Positions 27,419 through 34,950 of a stretch of 55,374 nt of DNA are shown one piece after another; position 1 is the first letter of the stretch, and each line of letters begins with the position of its first letter. The position numbers and the translations under genes were made by a program. The DNA comes from Planctomycetota bacterium (GTDB lineage Bacteria; Planctomycetota; UBA8108; UBA1146). Under the pieces are notes generated by a model. The model had not been told where the DNA came from, did not search any database, and saw only the letters and a list, made by a program, of their open reading frames with translations. The DNA is taken from NCBI GenBank assembly GCA_018694835.1, contig JABHOG010000066.1, positions 1 to 55,374 of the forward strand. The letters run 5' to 3'.

Positions 27419-28342
27419 TTAACTGCAGTCGCGAAACAGGTCGAGAAATCGATCCTCGAATTGCAGGTATAGCCCCAGACGATCCAGTTCCGACTTCAAG
27501 AACATCGCACTGTTTCGATCGATGGCCGCTTCCTGAAACAGTTGTTCCAATTTCGCATTCTCAGCTTTCGAATACTCAACTTCGTGGAATTCAGACTTTA
27601 TGATTGTTCCACTCATAGTTGACATCAGCTCAAGCATGTACTCCTCATGTACCTGGATATTTTTATCCATGTAACTCAGATCCAGCTGCGCTCCCGTGAG
27701 ATGCAGGAAAACCCGGAGGAGGGCCTTGGTGGTTTTTGGATTCAGCATTTGCAAGCCCTGTGATGGGACTTCACCAACTAAACAGACCGCAGGCAGGCCT
27801 TGTTCTTGAGCAGCGAGGAGCATCAGTCCATTCATTCCTTTGATCTTGCCCTCTAGAATCGGTGGCACACCTCTACCACTGACTTCATTTCCAAATATTG
27901 GGTCAGTGCAACAGTAACTTACGCCAGGAGTCTCTCTTGGGTCGACTGTGCTTGGTTGAGCAGCGAAGGAAATCACTCTGGTGACGCCCTGTGACACTGC
28001 AGTTCTCAGCACACTCCGACACAGATCGAGGCCACCGGTCTCCGGCTGGCGCTCTGGTTGAAAAAGCAACAGGTCATGACTGTTGCCCAACTTTGCATTC
28101 CTGAAAGTCAACTTTGGAATTTGACCAGGAAATACTACGCCATTACGTATCGCAATTTCCTCGATCTCGAATGCATTCACCGCAGAACTGAATGCGACCG
28201 TCTCGGCTCCAAATCCTTGGTCCAACTTTTGAATGACTTGTGAGGCCACTCCACAGACTCCTGGCCAACCGACCACGAGCCATCTCTTCTTTATTGGGTA
28301 TGTATCTCCAAGATTATTCATAAACGCCACCAATATTCTCAT
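27419..28342 (-). CDS. PAC2-family protein (proteasome assembly chaperone-like / DUF75)
   Basis: This 307-residue protein shows the PAC2-family fold signature: an N-terminal WLVVGWPGVCGVASQVI segment, DLLLFQPERQP, a CRSVLRTAVSQGVTRVISFAA strand-helix region, and GMNGLMLLAAQEQGLPAVCLVGEVP near residues 180-205. The C-terminal quarter is charged and helical, with EYSKAENAKLEQLFQEAA. In archaea and actinobacteria this family is linked to proteasome assembly or ATP-grasp-like neighbours; its bacterial role elsewhere is not defined. The start is uncertain: 28342 has no clear ribosome binding site, while Met8 (28321) has GGTGG in front of it. Base composition is noticeably more A+T-rich than surrounding genes, and it is flanked by a 359-bp A+T-rich gap, which may point to acquisition by transfer. 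Confidence 0.7.
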   Translation of the reverse strand: MRILVAFMNNLGDTYPIKKRWLVVGWPGVCGVASQVIQKLDQGFGAETVAFSSAVNAFEIEEIAIRNGVVFPGQIPKLTFRNAKLGNSHDLLLFQPERQPETGGLDLCRSVLRTAVSQGVTRVISFAAQPSTVDPRETPGVSYCCTDPIFGNEVSGRGVPPILEGKIKGMNGLMLLAAQEQGLPAVCLVGEVPSQGLQMLNPKTTKALLRVFLHLTGAQLDLSYMDKNIQVHEEYMLELMSTMSGTIIKSEFHEVEYSKAENAKLEQLFQEAAIDRNSAMFLKSELDRLGLYLQFEDRFLDLFRDCS

Positions 28343-28701
28343 CTAATAAAACTCAAACAGCTTTGGCCAGCACCGTTGCCATTGCTGGAACCACCTGGAC
28401 AAGTGCCGAGGGAGTCCACTACTCAAATTATAATTGACACAAAAAGAACCGATTTGCTCCAAATAACACTCGTATATCAAGCGCCGGACAACTCCCATGC
28501 TCCAAGTCACAAGAAGTCCGCAATCCTATTCAGTCGAACTATAGCACCCATATCATTTCGCACAATAATTTCTCTATCGACAACTACACTCTACCTTGTT
28601 CTTCTGACGGTATCAATGCCGTTGATAACTGGGCATGCCTAACTCTTGACTTATCATAACTGACTATCACCCCGAAGGATGGTTGAGATGGCATGATAAC
28701 T
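28343..28701. other. A+T-rich non-coding stretch
   Basis: No convincing gene, RNA gene or terminator was seen in these 359 bases between the PAC2 and UbiA genes. Rows counted by eye come to roughly 40-45% G+C, against clearly higher values in the flanking operons. The 88-codon frame at 28376-28642 lacks a ribosome binding site and family resemblance. Because both flanking genes point leftwards, any promoter of the PAC2 gene should lie here. Confidence 0.5.
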
Positions 28702-29655
28702 TCATCTCAATTCGAGGCTCAACCAGGTCAAGGTGGCCCAGCATATCAGTAGGAATTGAATCCAACGCGATCGAAGTACCAGTTCCACTGGGGATCGCTG
28801 GTCATTCGCCACCAGAATTCGCTGCAAGTAGTACAAAACACCGCCATACATCGGCGGTAAACTCCACCACCATCTCTCTTCCTGATAGAGGGGAGAACTC
28901 CAACAATACTCTGCATAAAACAACATCACCCCGATGCTCAAAACCTTGATCGTGCGATCCATTCCTTTTTCCGTATACCAGCTCAAGCTCTCACGAAAAC
29001 GTTTGGCCAGATCTAGCCGAAGTTCTCCTCTCCGCTTTCCCAGAGCCAGAAGTAGAGCGATTCCAGTCCCCCCCACTAACAACCGTTCACTGGGAGATTC
29101 TCCGAGCAATGCACATCCAAACAGGATCCGGAGGAAGAAAAAGGCCGCGAGGAGAACGACATCTACCACCGGGACATCTCGTCCCCACAGTGAATAAATC
29201 AGGTTCAGCAGCAGGTATACCGAAGGAATGGCCAGAACCTCTCCATTCAACCCAGCATTCGATGTCAGGAGCGCAGCCATGAGCAGGAGCGCAGCCATCA
29301 GGATGAGTGTGAAGGATGTGACGAGAGCGGACCTCGTGCTGATCTGTCCTGCTGCGACAGGTCTGTTCTTCTTTCCAGGATGACAACGATCGCGCTCCCT
29401 ATCGATCACATCATTGAAGGCATAAACTGCGGAATTGACCAGAGAGAAGGCGAGAAGGCCCTGGAAAAATAGCCGTTCATCGAGATCCACACCTGCGGCG
29501 AGGGCAAAGGGGAGAGGAAGCAAGACAAACAAATTCTTGACCCAATGGTGCGGCCTGATCAATGAGATGTAGGCGGTCAACAACTTGGCCCTCCTCCGAG
29601 TGCCCGAGGATACCATCCTGCTCGATGACGTAGAGTGGTCATTTTCACCGATCAC
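28702..29655 (-). CDS. UbiA-superfamily prenyltransferase, close to decaprenyl-phosphate phosphoribosyltransferase
   Basis: This 317-residue polytopic membrane protein has about eight or nine hydrophobic segments. The first conserved loop, SLIRPHHWVKNLFVLLPLPFA, and the aspartate-rich motif NDVIDRERDRCHPGKKNRP (about 81-99) are those of the UbiA subgroup that includes decaprenyl-phosphate phosphoribosyltransferase. That enzyme joins phosphoribosyl pyrophosphate to polyprenyl phosphate. The second motif region is weaker (KRRGELRLDL, near 217). It may supply a lipid-linked pentose donor for envelope glycans, but substrate cannot be read with certainty. The track start is a GTG at 29655; Met14 (29616) is a possible alternative. 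It is divergent from queG, 50 bp away. Confidence 0.75.
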   Translation of the reverse strand: MIGENDHSTSSSRMVSSGTRRRAKLLTAYISLIRPHHWVKNLFVLLPLPFALAAGVDLDERLFFQGLLAFSLVNSAVYAFNDVIDRERDRCHPGKKNRPVAAGQISTRSALVTSFTLILMAALLLMAALLTSNAGLNGEVLAIPSVYLLLNLIYSLWGRDVPVVDVVLLAAFFFLRILFGCALLGESPSERLLVGGTGIALLLALGKRRGELRLDLAKRFRESLSWYTEKGMDRTIKVLSIGVMLFYAEYCWSSPLYQEERWWWSLPPMYGGVLYYLQRILVANDQRSPVELVLRSRWIQFLLICWATLTWLSLELR

Positions 29656-29665
29656 ACCCTATAAT
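29636..29665 (+). promoter_or_regulatory. candidate promoter of queG
   Basis: A perfect TATAAT (29660-29665) lies about 40 bases before the queG ATG, with TGGTCA 18 bases further upstream as a possible -35 (four of six). It overlaps the start of the divergent UbiA-like gene, so the two genes may share a compact control region. Confidence 0.4.
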
Positions 29666-29705
29666 CACCTTCCAGCATCGAAGTAGGACGGGAAACAAGG
29701 AGTCG

Positions 29706-30656
29706 ATGAGCCAGCAAGACGATGATCCACAGGTCGACTTGATCGCGGAATTGAGAGGAATAGCTCTCGAGATCGGGTTCCACTCTCTCGGAATTGCAGC
29801 TGCCGGGCGCTCCCCACATGCAGATCAATATCTCGATTGGATCGAGACTGGGAAACACGGATCGATGGAGTGGATGACCCGCAATGTTGAAAGACGGATC
29901 GACCCCAGGAAGTCACTGCCCGGTGCCAAGAGCGTGATCGTCGTCACCCTGCCATATTCCAGTTCTGTGGAGGAAAATCGGGACGGTGGAAAGATAGCAC
30001 GATATGCCCAGGGTCGAGATTATCACAAGGTGATGAAACCGATGCTCGAACAATTGAGCCGCTTCGTCACGAATGATGGTGAGTGGGAAAGTTGGTATAC
30101 CGTTGACTCTTCTCCGATGCTTGAAAGAGACTGGGCGCAACTCGCCGGAGTGGGTTGGATCGGCAAGAACAGCCTCGTGATCGATCTCGACATCGGAAGT
30201 TATTTCTTCCTCGGAACGGTGGTGACCGATCGACCCTATCCTATCACTTCACCTGTTGAAGACCGCTGTGGTGAATGCACTCGATGTATCGATGCGTGTC
30301 CAACAGATGCCTTGCGAACGCCCCGAGTCATCGACTCGAAAGACTGCATCACTCACTGGAATGTTGAGCATCGAGGGCCATTTCCGGAAGAAGTTCGGCT
30401 TTCTGACTGGCTCCTTGGCTGTGATCGTTGCCAGGAAGCTTGTCCCTGGAACCACCGCCCGGCGCGACTCATTCCAGAGATTCACCCAGAACTGGTCCCC
30501 AGAAATCCGCTCACTGATCTCGAAAAGATCTCGTCCATCAGCCATGACGACTGGCTGGATCAGTACTCCGGAACCCCCATCACCCGTGCCGGTCATCCGG
30601 GATTGATGCGGAATGCCCGCCAGATTCTCGAGGAGAGAGAAGGCCCCTCAAAATGA
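29706..30656 (+). CDS. queG: epoxyqueuosine reductase
   Basis: QueG performs the last step of queuosine synthesis, reducing epoxyqueuosine in the wobble position of tRNAs for Asp, Asn, His and Tyr with cobalamin and two [4Fe-4S] clusters. The 316-residue protein has the N-terminal GSMEWMTRNVERRIDPRKSLPGAKSV segment (about 58-82, given in part), ERDWAQLAGVGWIGKNS with the catalytic-region Asp, and the ferredoxin motifs CGECTRCIDACP and CDRCQEACPWNH. The length is somewhat short of enterobacterial QueG (about 380) but normal for enzymes lacking the C-terminal HEAT-like extension. AAGGAG precedes the ATG. It overlaps the following CPBP gene by ATGA. Confidence 0.93.
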   Translation: MSQQDDDPQVDLIAELRGIALEIGFHSLGIAAAGRSPHADQYLDWIETGKHGSMEWMTRNVERRIDPRKSLPGAKSVIVVTLPYSSSVEENRDGGKIARYAQGRDYHKVMKPMLEQLSRFVTNDGEWESWYTVDSSPMLERDWAQLAGVGWIGKNSLVIDLDIGSYFFLGTVVTDRPYPITSPVEDRCGECTRCIDACPTDALRTPRVIDSKDCITHWNVEHRGPFPEEVRLSDWLLGCDRCQEACPWNHRPARLIPEIHPELVPRNPLTDLEKISSISHDDWLDQYSGTPITRAGHPGLMRNARQILEEREGPSK

Positions 30657-31240
30657 CCACTCCAGCTGGCCCGCGCCAGGTGTTCCGGACTTCGCTATAC
30701 TTCCACGGCTCGATGGGAATCATCGCCTTGATTGGAATCTATCTCTCCGACCACCAGAAGTGGATGCAGGAGTGGATCCAGGACTCTCCCGAGAAAATCC
30801 TGCTGGGACTACTGATCGGACTCCTACTGGGCTCGGTAGCTGCGCTGCTATCGCAGATCTTGCCGCTGGTCTGGCGTGATGCACGCCAGTTGGAGTCTCG
30901 CTTGGCCGAGATATTCGAGGGCAGTACCCCCATCGAAGTGTTGGTGCTGGCCCTGATCTCGTCGGTCGCCGAGGAATTGCTATTCAGGGGACTCCTGCAG
31001 CCTTTTCTCGGGATCTTCATCGCCAGTGCACTGTTTGGCCTGGCCCACTGGACCGGAGATCGACGCCTCAGTGCCTGGCCTTTGATCGCGATGCTCGCAG
31101 GTCTGGCGCTGGGGAAACTGGCGCAGTGGCCCACCGCAGGTCTTCCTGGGGCCATCGGTGCTCACCTTGCGGTCAACTGGATCGGTTTGAATCGGCTCAG
31201 TCGGCCATTATCTCCCCCAGCATCCGATCCCGCCGGTTGA
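30653..31240 (+). CDS. CPBP-family intramembrane metalloprotease (CAAX prenyl protease-like)
   Basis: This 195-residue membrane protein carries the CPBP/Abi motifs: Glu107-Glu108 with Arg112 in AEELLFRG, then FGLAHW, then HLAVNW near the C-terminus. In the family these Glu and His residues bind zinc inside the membrane. About four or five hydrophobic segments are visible, starting at ALIGIYLSD-adjacent residues 25-35 and ILLGLLIGLLLGSVAALL. The ATG overlaps the queG stop by ATGA, so the two are co-translated, although no functional link is obvious. Bacterial CPBP proteins are diverse and the substrate is unknown. Confidence 0.8.
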   Translation: MTTPAGPRQVFRTSLYFHGSMGIIALIGIYLSDHQKWMQEWIQDSPEKILLGLLIGLLLGSVAALLSQILPLVWRDARQLESRLAEIFEGSTPIEVLVLALISSVAEELLFRGLLQPFLGIFIASALFGLAHWTGDRRLSAWPLIAMLAGLALGKLAQWPTAGLPGAIGAHLAVNWIGLNRLSRPLSPPASDPAG

Positions 31241-31380
31241 CTTACTCCCCTCACCGACCGACGATGCATGGGTTCCTGAGGGCAGAATTTCCAGATTCCG
31301 AGAGTGTCAGCGTACTGCTGATCTGCCTGTGGGCGAGGGACTCCTGGCGCAAAACCAGTGACCATCCTGAGAGAGTCGTC

Positions 31381-31484
31381 AGATCACTGTGAGTGATCTC
31401 GGATCCGTTTTCTGGTACGGATTCGATTCCGAAGAGCGTGGAATTCAAAGGGTAGTGCCCTGGCAACGACTGGCCGTGAGGCCA
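31381..31484. other. two small inverted repeats upstream of the rhodanese gene
   Basis: AGATCAC (31381-31387) and GTGATCT (31393-31399) form a perfect 7-bp inverted repeat with a 5-base spacer, of the size of an operator half-site pair. A second one, TGGCC-GTGA-GGCCA (31471-31484), would fold into a hairpin closed by a GNRA-type tetraloop about 30 bases before the GTG start at 31514. The rest of the 273-bp gap (31241-31513) shows nothing else recognisable. Confidence 0.35.
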
Positions 31485-31513
31485 TCTCGACAGTCAGAGG
31501 AAGAGGGGCTTTC

Positions 31514-31912
31514 GTGGGTGTAAAGAGGATCGATCCAGACCGTGCCAATGAACTGATGAACTCCGATCAAGAATATGTATTTCTCGATGTTCGGATGCCG
31601 GAGGAGTACTCCAAAGGCCATGTCCCCAACTCGCGGAATATTCCCGTGATGATCCGCGGGGATGGTGGAGTCGGAATCCGCATGAATCCAGATTTTGTCG
31701 ATTCGGTCAATTCCGAAATGAATGCTGATTGTCGAATCATACTCTGCTGCCAGAAGGGCGGTCGATCCCAGAAAGCTGCGGATCTTCTCACCGCCGAGGG
31801 GTACGTCAACCTTCATGACATGAGGGGCGGATTCATCGGTGAAACGGATGTGCTGGGAAATGTAACCTTCCCCGGCTGGTCATCTCGAGGTCTTCCCACC
31901 ACACGTCGCTAG
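31514..31912 (+). CDS. single-domain rhodanese-like sulfurtransferase
   Basis: This 132-residue cytoplasmic protein is one rhodanese domain. The CH2A-like FLDVRMPEEYSKGHVPNSRNIP motif is seen in part near residues 25-45, and the active-site loop is Cys79 in CQKGGRSQKAA, preceded by another cysteine (CC). The substrate loop Cys-Gln-Lys-Gly-Gly-Arg-Ser has the six-residue size usual for sulfur, not phosphate, substrates. It starts with GTG behind a GAGGGG ribosome binding site. No sulfur-metabolism partner adjoins it, so its acceptor is unknown. Confidence 0.85.
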   Translation: MGVKRIDPDRANELMNSDQEYVFLDVRMPEEYSKGHVPNSRNIPVMIRGDGGVGIRMNPDFVDSVNSEMNADCRIILCCQKGGRSQKAADLLTAEGYVNLHDMRGGFIGETDVLGNVTFPGWSSRGLPTTRR

Positions 31913-31923
31913 AATACACACAG

Positions 31924-31956
31924 ACCTCTTTCTGACCTCTTTCTGACCTCTTCCAG
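31924..31956 (+). repeat. three 11-bp tandem repeats
   Basis: ACCTCTTTCTG occurs twice exactly and once as ACCTCTTCCAG just after the rhodanese stop. It is short, pyrimidine-rich and non-coding; probably a slippage product. Confidence 0.8.
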
Positions 31957-32083
31957 ATCTCTTACAGGCCGATTCTGTAGGCTACTCCGGAAAAAAGTAG
32001 TGGCATGTCGTATTTGATGTGCCAGAACCTGTGATAGTTGCGCCCCCGCCATTCGTTAATTTCCAAGAAGAAAGTGGGACGCC

Positions 32084-32920
32084 ATGACAGAACCATCCTG
32101 TACCAATCCAAATCAGCAACTGTGGGAAAAGGGTGACTTCACGGCCATCGCGGAAGCCTTCATGCGCGAGCCTGGTGCCGCCCTTGTGGACTCGCTCGAT
32201 GTGACCCCTCAGATGCGAGTGCTCGACCTCGGTTGTGGCGACGGGACAACGGCCCTGCCGCTGGCTCAGCACGGCGCAGATGTCCTGGGGATCGACATTG
32301 CCAGAAACCTGGTCGATGCCGGCAACGCACGTGCCCAGGCTGCAGGTCTTGAGAACCTTCGCTTCGAAAATGGGGATGCGAGCGATCTGACCGATGTCGC
32401 TGACCACGCCTTCGACCTGACGATTTCCATCTTCGGCGCCATGTTCTGCCCGAAGCCATTCGATGTCGCCCGAGAAATGGTCCGCGTCACCAAACCTGGC
32501 GGTCGTATCGTCATGGGCAACTGGATTCCAAACGATCCGACTTCATTCGTTTCCGACGTGCTGAAGATCAGCAGTTCATTCACTCCGCCTCCCCCCGAAG
32601 GATTCATCAGTCCGATGCTCTGGGGCGTCGAAACGAATGTGCTGGAGCGGTTTGGAAGCGCCGGAATAGAAGCGGACCGGATCTCCATCGAGAAAGACAC
32701 CTTCCAGTTCACTTCTTCCAGCCGGGGCTCAGATGACTGGGTAAATATCATGAAGGATTACTACGGACCAACGATGAACGCCTACGAAGCGGCAAGAGCC
32801 TCCGGCAACGAAGCCGAACTCCACCGACAGTTGACGGATTTGACCCACGCTCATAATCTTGCATCGGAGGATACCCTCCAGATCCGCGCCACCTACCTGC
32901 GGGTGGTGGTACAGGTGTAA
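32084..32920 (+). CDS. class I SAM-dependent methyltransferase
   Basis: This 278-residue protein has the classical Rossmann methyltransferase motifs: VLDLGCGDGTTALPLAQ (motif I, about 45-61), LGIDIARNLVDAG (motif II), ENGDASDLTD (motif III) and a motif IV-V region DLTISIFGAMFCPKPFDVAREM, followed by KPGGRIVMGNW. It belongs with the UbiE/MenG-like or small-molecule methyltransferases of the methyltransferase-25/11 type; the substrate cannot be told. It stands alone, with a 171-bp gap before it that contains the 11-bp repeats and no clear promoter. The following 133 bp hold a 16-bp tandem repeat array before the converging dehydrogenase gene. Confidence 0.85.
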   Translation: MTEPSCTNPNQQLWEKGDFTAIAEAFMREPGAALVDSLDVTPQMRVLDLGCGDGTTALPLAQHGADVLGIDIARNLVDAGNARAQAAGLENLRFENGDASDLTDVADHAFDLTISIFGAMFCPKPFDVAREMVRVTKPGGRIVMGNWIPNDPTSFVSDVLKISSSFTPPPPEGFISPMLWGVETNVLERFGSAGIEADRISIEKDTFQFTSSSRGSDDWVNIMKDYYGPTMNAYEAARASGNEAELHRQLTDLTHAHNLASEDTLQIRATYLRVVVQV

Positions 32921-32960
32921 GCCGACGTTCTTTCTGAATGCTTGTGAGTGAACGAGGCGG

Positions 32961-33082
32961 CTGGGCTTCAGATCTACTGGGCTTCAGATCTACTGGGCTT
33001 CAGGTCTACTGGGCTTCAGGTCTACTGGGCTTCAGGTCTACTGGGCTTCAGGTCTACTGGGCTTCAGGTCTACTGGGCTTCA
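32961..33082. repeat. 16-bp tandem repeat array, seven full copies plus a partial
   Basis: The unit CTGGGCTTCAGGTCTA is repeated seven times without gaps (32961-33072) and a partial copy continues to about 33084. The first two copies have GATCTA in place of GGTCTA; the rest are identical. It lies at the junction of two convergent genes, and the minus-strand dehydrogenase reads through the partial copy and one full copy before stopping at a TAG within the array (33054-33056). The length of 16 bp is not a multiple of three and there are no unique spacers, so this is neither a coding repeat nor a CRISPR. Confidence 0.95.
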
Positions 33083-33854
33083 GGATCGACGCGAATATCC
33101 TCCGAGCTGTCCATCCCACGAATGCTCTCGGCACCAACCCCTGGAGCATCAGCAACATCCGATTGCCGATTCCCGGAACTATGATCGCGCGGCCCCGAGC
33201 CAACCCTTTCAACGCTTGCCTGGCCACCTCTTTCGAGGACATACTTCCCGTCCGAATGTCCATCGCGTCGATTCCTGCCGATGGGAAGAATGAAGTCCTG
33301 GTCGCTCCCGGTGCGAGGAGACTCACTGCCACTCCCGAGCCGTGTAATTCCCATCGTAGGCCTTCAGCAAACCGATGGATGAAGCCCTTGGTTGCAGAAT
33401 ATGCACAGAGTCCTGGTCCACCAGCCCACCCCGCCAGAGATCCGACGAATAACAACGATCCCCTTCTCCGTTCGAGCATCCCCGGGAGGATTGCACGGGT
33501 GAGCAAGATCACCGCCTCGCAGTTGAGCCTGATCATCGAGACGAGGCGATCATCATCCTCATGAGATGCAAAGGCTCCCGCCAGACCCACACCCGCATTA
33601 TTGACCAGGACATCGATCTCCTCAGTTGCCAGGCGCTCGATCAGATCGGTCAGTTGATGGGAATCGGCGAGATCTACCTGCTCCACCCGAGTCTCGCTTT
33701 GACATCGGGATGCGACCTGATCAAGGCGAGTGGGATTGCGGCCGATCAAGATCAGTTTCCGAACTCCCAGAAGATCGAATTGCTCGACCAGGTCGCGCCC
33801 GATTCCATCACTGGCACCAGTGATGAGGATCGTCTTCCCTGACCAATCCATCAT
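33054..33854 (-). CDS. classical short-chain dehydrogenase/reductase
   Basis: This 266-residue protein has the coenzyme motif TGASDGIGRDL (about 11-21), DVLVNNAGVGLAG (about 81-93), a catalytic Ser in FVGSLAGWAG and Tyr/Lys in YSATKGF. PGATRT follows, then a hydrophobic or amphipathic C-terminal region (GNRMLLMLQGLVPRAFVGW) as in the membrane-associated DltE/YqjQ-like group. Substrate is unknown. Its last nine codons (LKPSRPEAQ) and its stop codon are formed by the 16-bp repeat array, so the natural C-terminus has apparently been replaced or extended by the repeat. Changes in repeat number would not alter the protein because the stop is in the second unit encountered. Confidence 0.85.
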   Translation of the reverse strand: MMDWSGKTILITGASDGIGRDLVEQFDLLGVRKLILIGRNPTRLDQVASRCQSETRVEQVDLADSHQLTDLIERLATEEIDVLVNNAGVGLAGAFASHEDDDRLVSMIRLNCEAVILLTRAILPGMLERRRGSLLFVGSLAGWAGGPGLCAYSATKGFIHRFAEGLRWELHGSGVAVSLLAPGATRTSFFPSAGIDAMDIRTGSMSSKEVARQALKGLARGRAIIVPGIGNRMLLMLQGLVPRAFVGWTARRIFASILKPSRPEAQ

Positions 33855-34001
33855 GATTCGATCCCTTCATCCAATGGCTCATTCACCACATATGGCCCCA
33901 TGCTGTCCATTCTTGCCATCCACTGCCCACCGGAACAGAAGGGAGCCTTGACAATAAAGTACCCCTACGAGATCCTGAGTGTACGCCGACAGGAGAAATT
34001 C

Positions 34002-34703
34002 ATGGAGCCATTGCTCGAAAACTACCTCACCTGGGAACATGTGATTCCATCGATCATGTCATTCTCAGGACTCTTTCTAGCAGAACTGCCCTCTGCTTCG
34101 ACCTTCGGTCAAGCTTGGGCCCAGTCGAACTGGATCGACATGGTGGTGATCCTCGGACTCATGTCGGGGGTCTTCACCGGTGTTGGTGTCGGTTTCTATC
34201 GAACTTCTGCACTGCTACTGGGTTCAACCGTGGGACTGGTTCTGGCCGGTCAGTTCGCGGTCCCGCTGGCGATGACTCCTCTCTTCTCGACGATTCGCGC
34301 AGATATGGGACCACTGGTCAGTCAGTTGCTGGCTGGATTCATCATCTTCAGCAGTTGCGCAAGCCTGGCATTTCTGACCACTGTGGTTCTTCGAACCTTC
34401 TTCGATCAAACCCTTCGAGTCTGTGACAACATACTGGGTGGAGTGATGGGAATCTCTCTGGCAGGCATTCTCCTTGGAGTGATGTTTCTGGGAGTCTTTC
34501 AATGGCCAGATAGTCGCCTCCATCAACCCATCAACACATCCCTCAGTGGCCCTGCGATCGCCGAATGCACTCGCCAGTTGGGACGCTTTTTCCCGCAACA
34601 GTTCCGCGATCGATTTGATCTATCCTTCGATGCTTCCCGACCTCTTGCCGGAGTACTGGCCATATCGGGTGATCCCCCCCCCGCCGATCCACAAGAGAGG
34701 TAG
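34002..34703 (+). CDS. CvpA-family integral membrane protein
   Basis: A 233-residue membrane protein from the ATG at 34002, chosen because AGGAG lies six bases upstream; the frame is open to 33900 but without a ribosome binding site. Hydrophobic segments and the loop pattern WIDMVVILGLMSGVFTGVGVG, then the later FDQTLRVCDNILGGVMGISLAGILLG, follow the CvpA (colicin V production) family layout of four transmembrane helices. In that layout a conserved Asp is in the first helix and a D..LGG..G region precedes the last one. The C-terminal 60 residues are soluble and have RQLGRFFPQQFRDRF. A perfect TTGACA at 33948-33953 could be its -35 box, but no good -10 follows. The cellular role of CvpA proteins is poorly defined. 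Confidence 0.6.
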   Translation: MEPLLENYLTWEHVIPSIMSFSGLFLAELPSASTFGQAWAQSNWIDMVVILGLMSGVFTGVGVGFYRTSALLLGSTVGLVLAGQFAVPLAMTPLFSTIRADMGPLVSQLLAGFIIFSSCASLAFLTTVVLRTFFDQTLRVCDNILGGVMGISLAGILLGVMFLGVFQWPDSRLHQPINTSLSGPAIAECTRQLGRFFPQQFRDRFDLSFDASRPLAGVLAISGDPPPADPQER

Positions 34704-34906
34704 CCCCGAGCCGGGCCGCAACACTAGCGAGGATGAAGTAACATTTTCAATCGATGACATCCCGGTCTCAGTCGACTGTTGCCTATCTCGATGGTCATCT
34801 CTTTATAGTTTGCTCGCTTACCGCTTCACCTTGGACCTCACCAGGTCGACAGTGAAATGAAACACCTCTACCTCTACCTCTGACTATTGTCTCGATGTCG
34901 TGTATC

Positions 34907-34934
34907 CTGGATTCCTGCAGGCGCAGGACTCCAG
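34907..34934 (+). promoter_or_regulatory. 12-bp hairpin in the 5' leader of the DUF885 gene
   Basis: CTGGATTCCTGC (34907-34918) pairs with GCAGGACTCCAG (34923-34934) at 11 of 12 positions around an AGGC loop. It ends 16 bases before the preferred ATG at 34951 and has no T-tract, so it is more likely a translational or mRNA-stability element than a terminator. Confidence 0.5.
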
Positions 34935-34950
34935 CGATAGGAATGAACCG

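Noticed and set aside
28376-28642. 88-codon + strand frame in the A+T-rich gap
   Set aside because: No ribosome binding site, no family resemblance and unusual composition; probably chance.
32961-33082. Possible CRISPR array
   Set aside because: Units are directly adjacent with no unique spacers, and no cas genes are present.
32938-33564. 208-codon + strand frame with LGFRSTGLQVYWAS repeats
   Set aside because: The repetitive part is only translation of the 16-bp array and the rest is antisense to a clear SDR gene.
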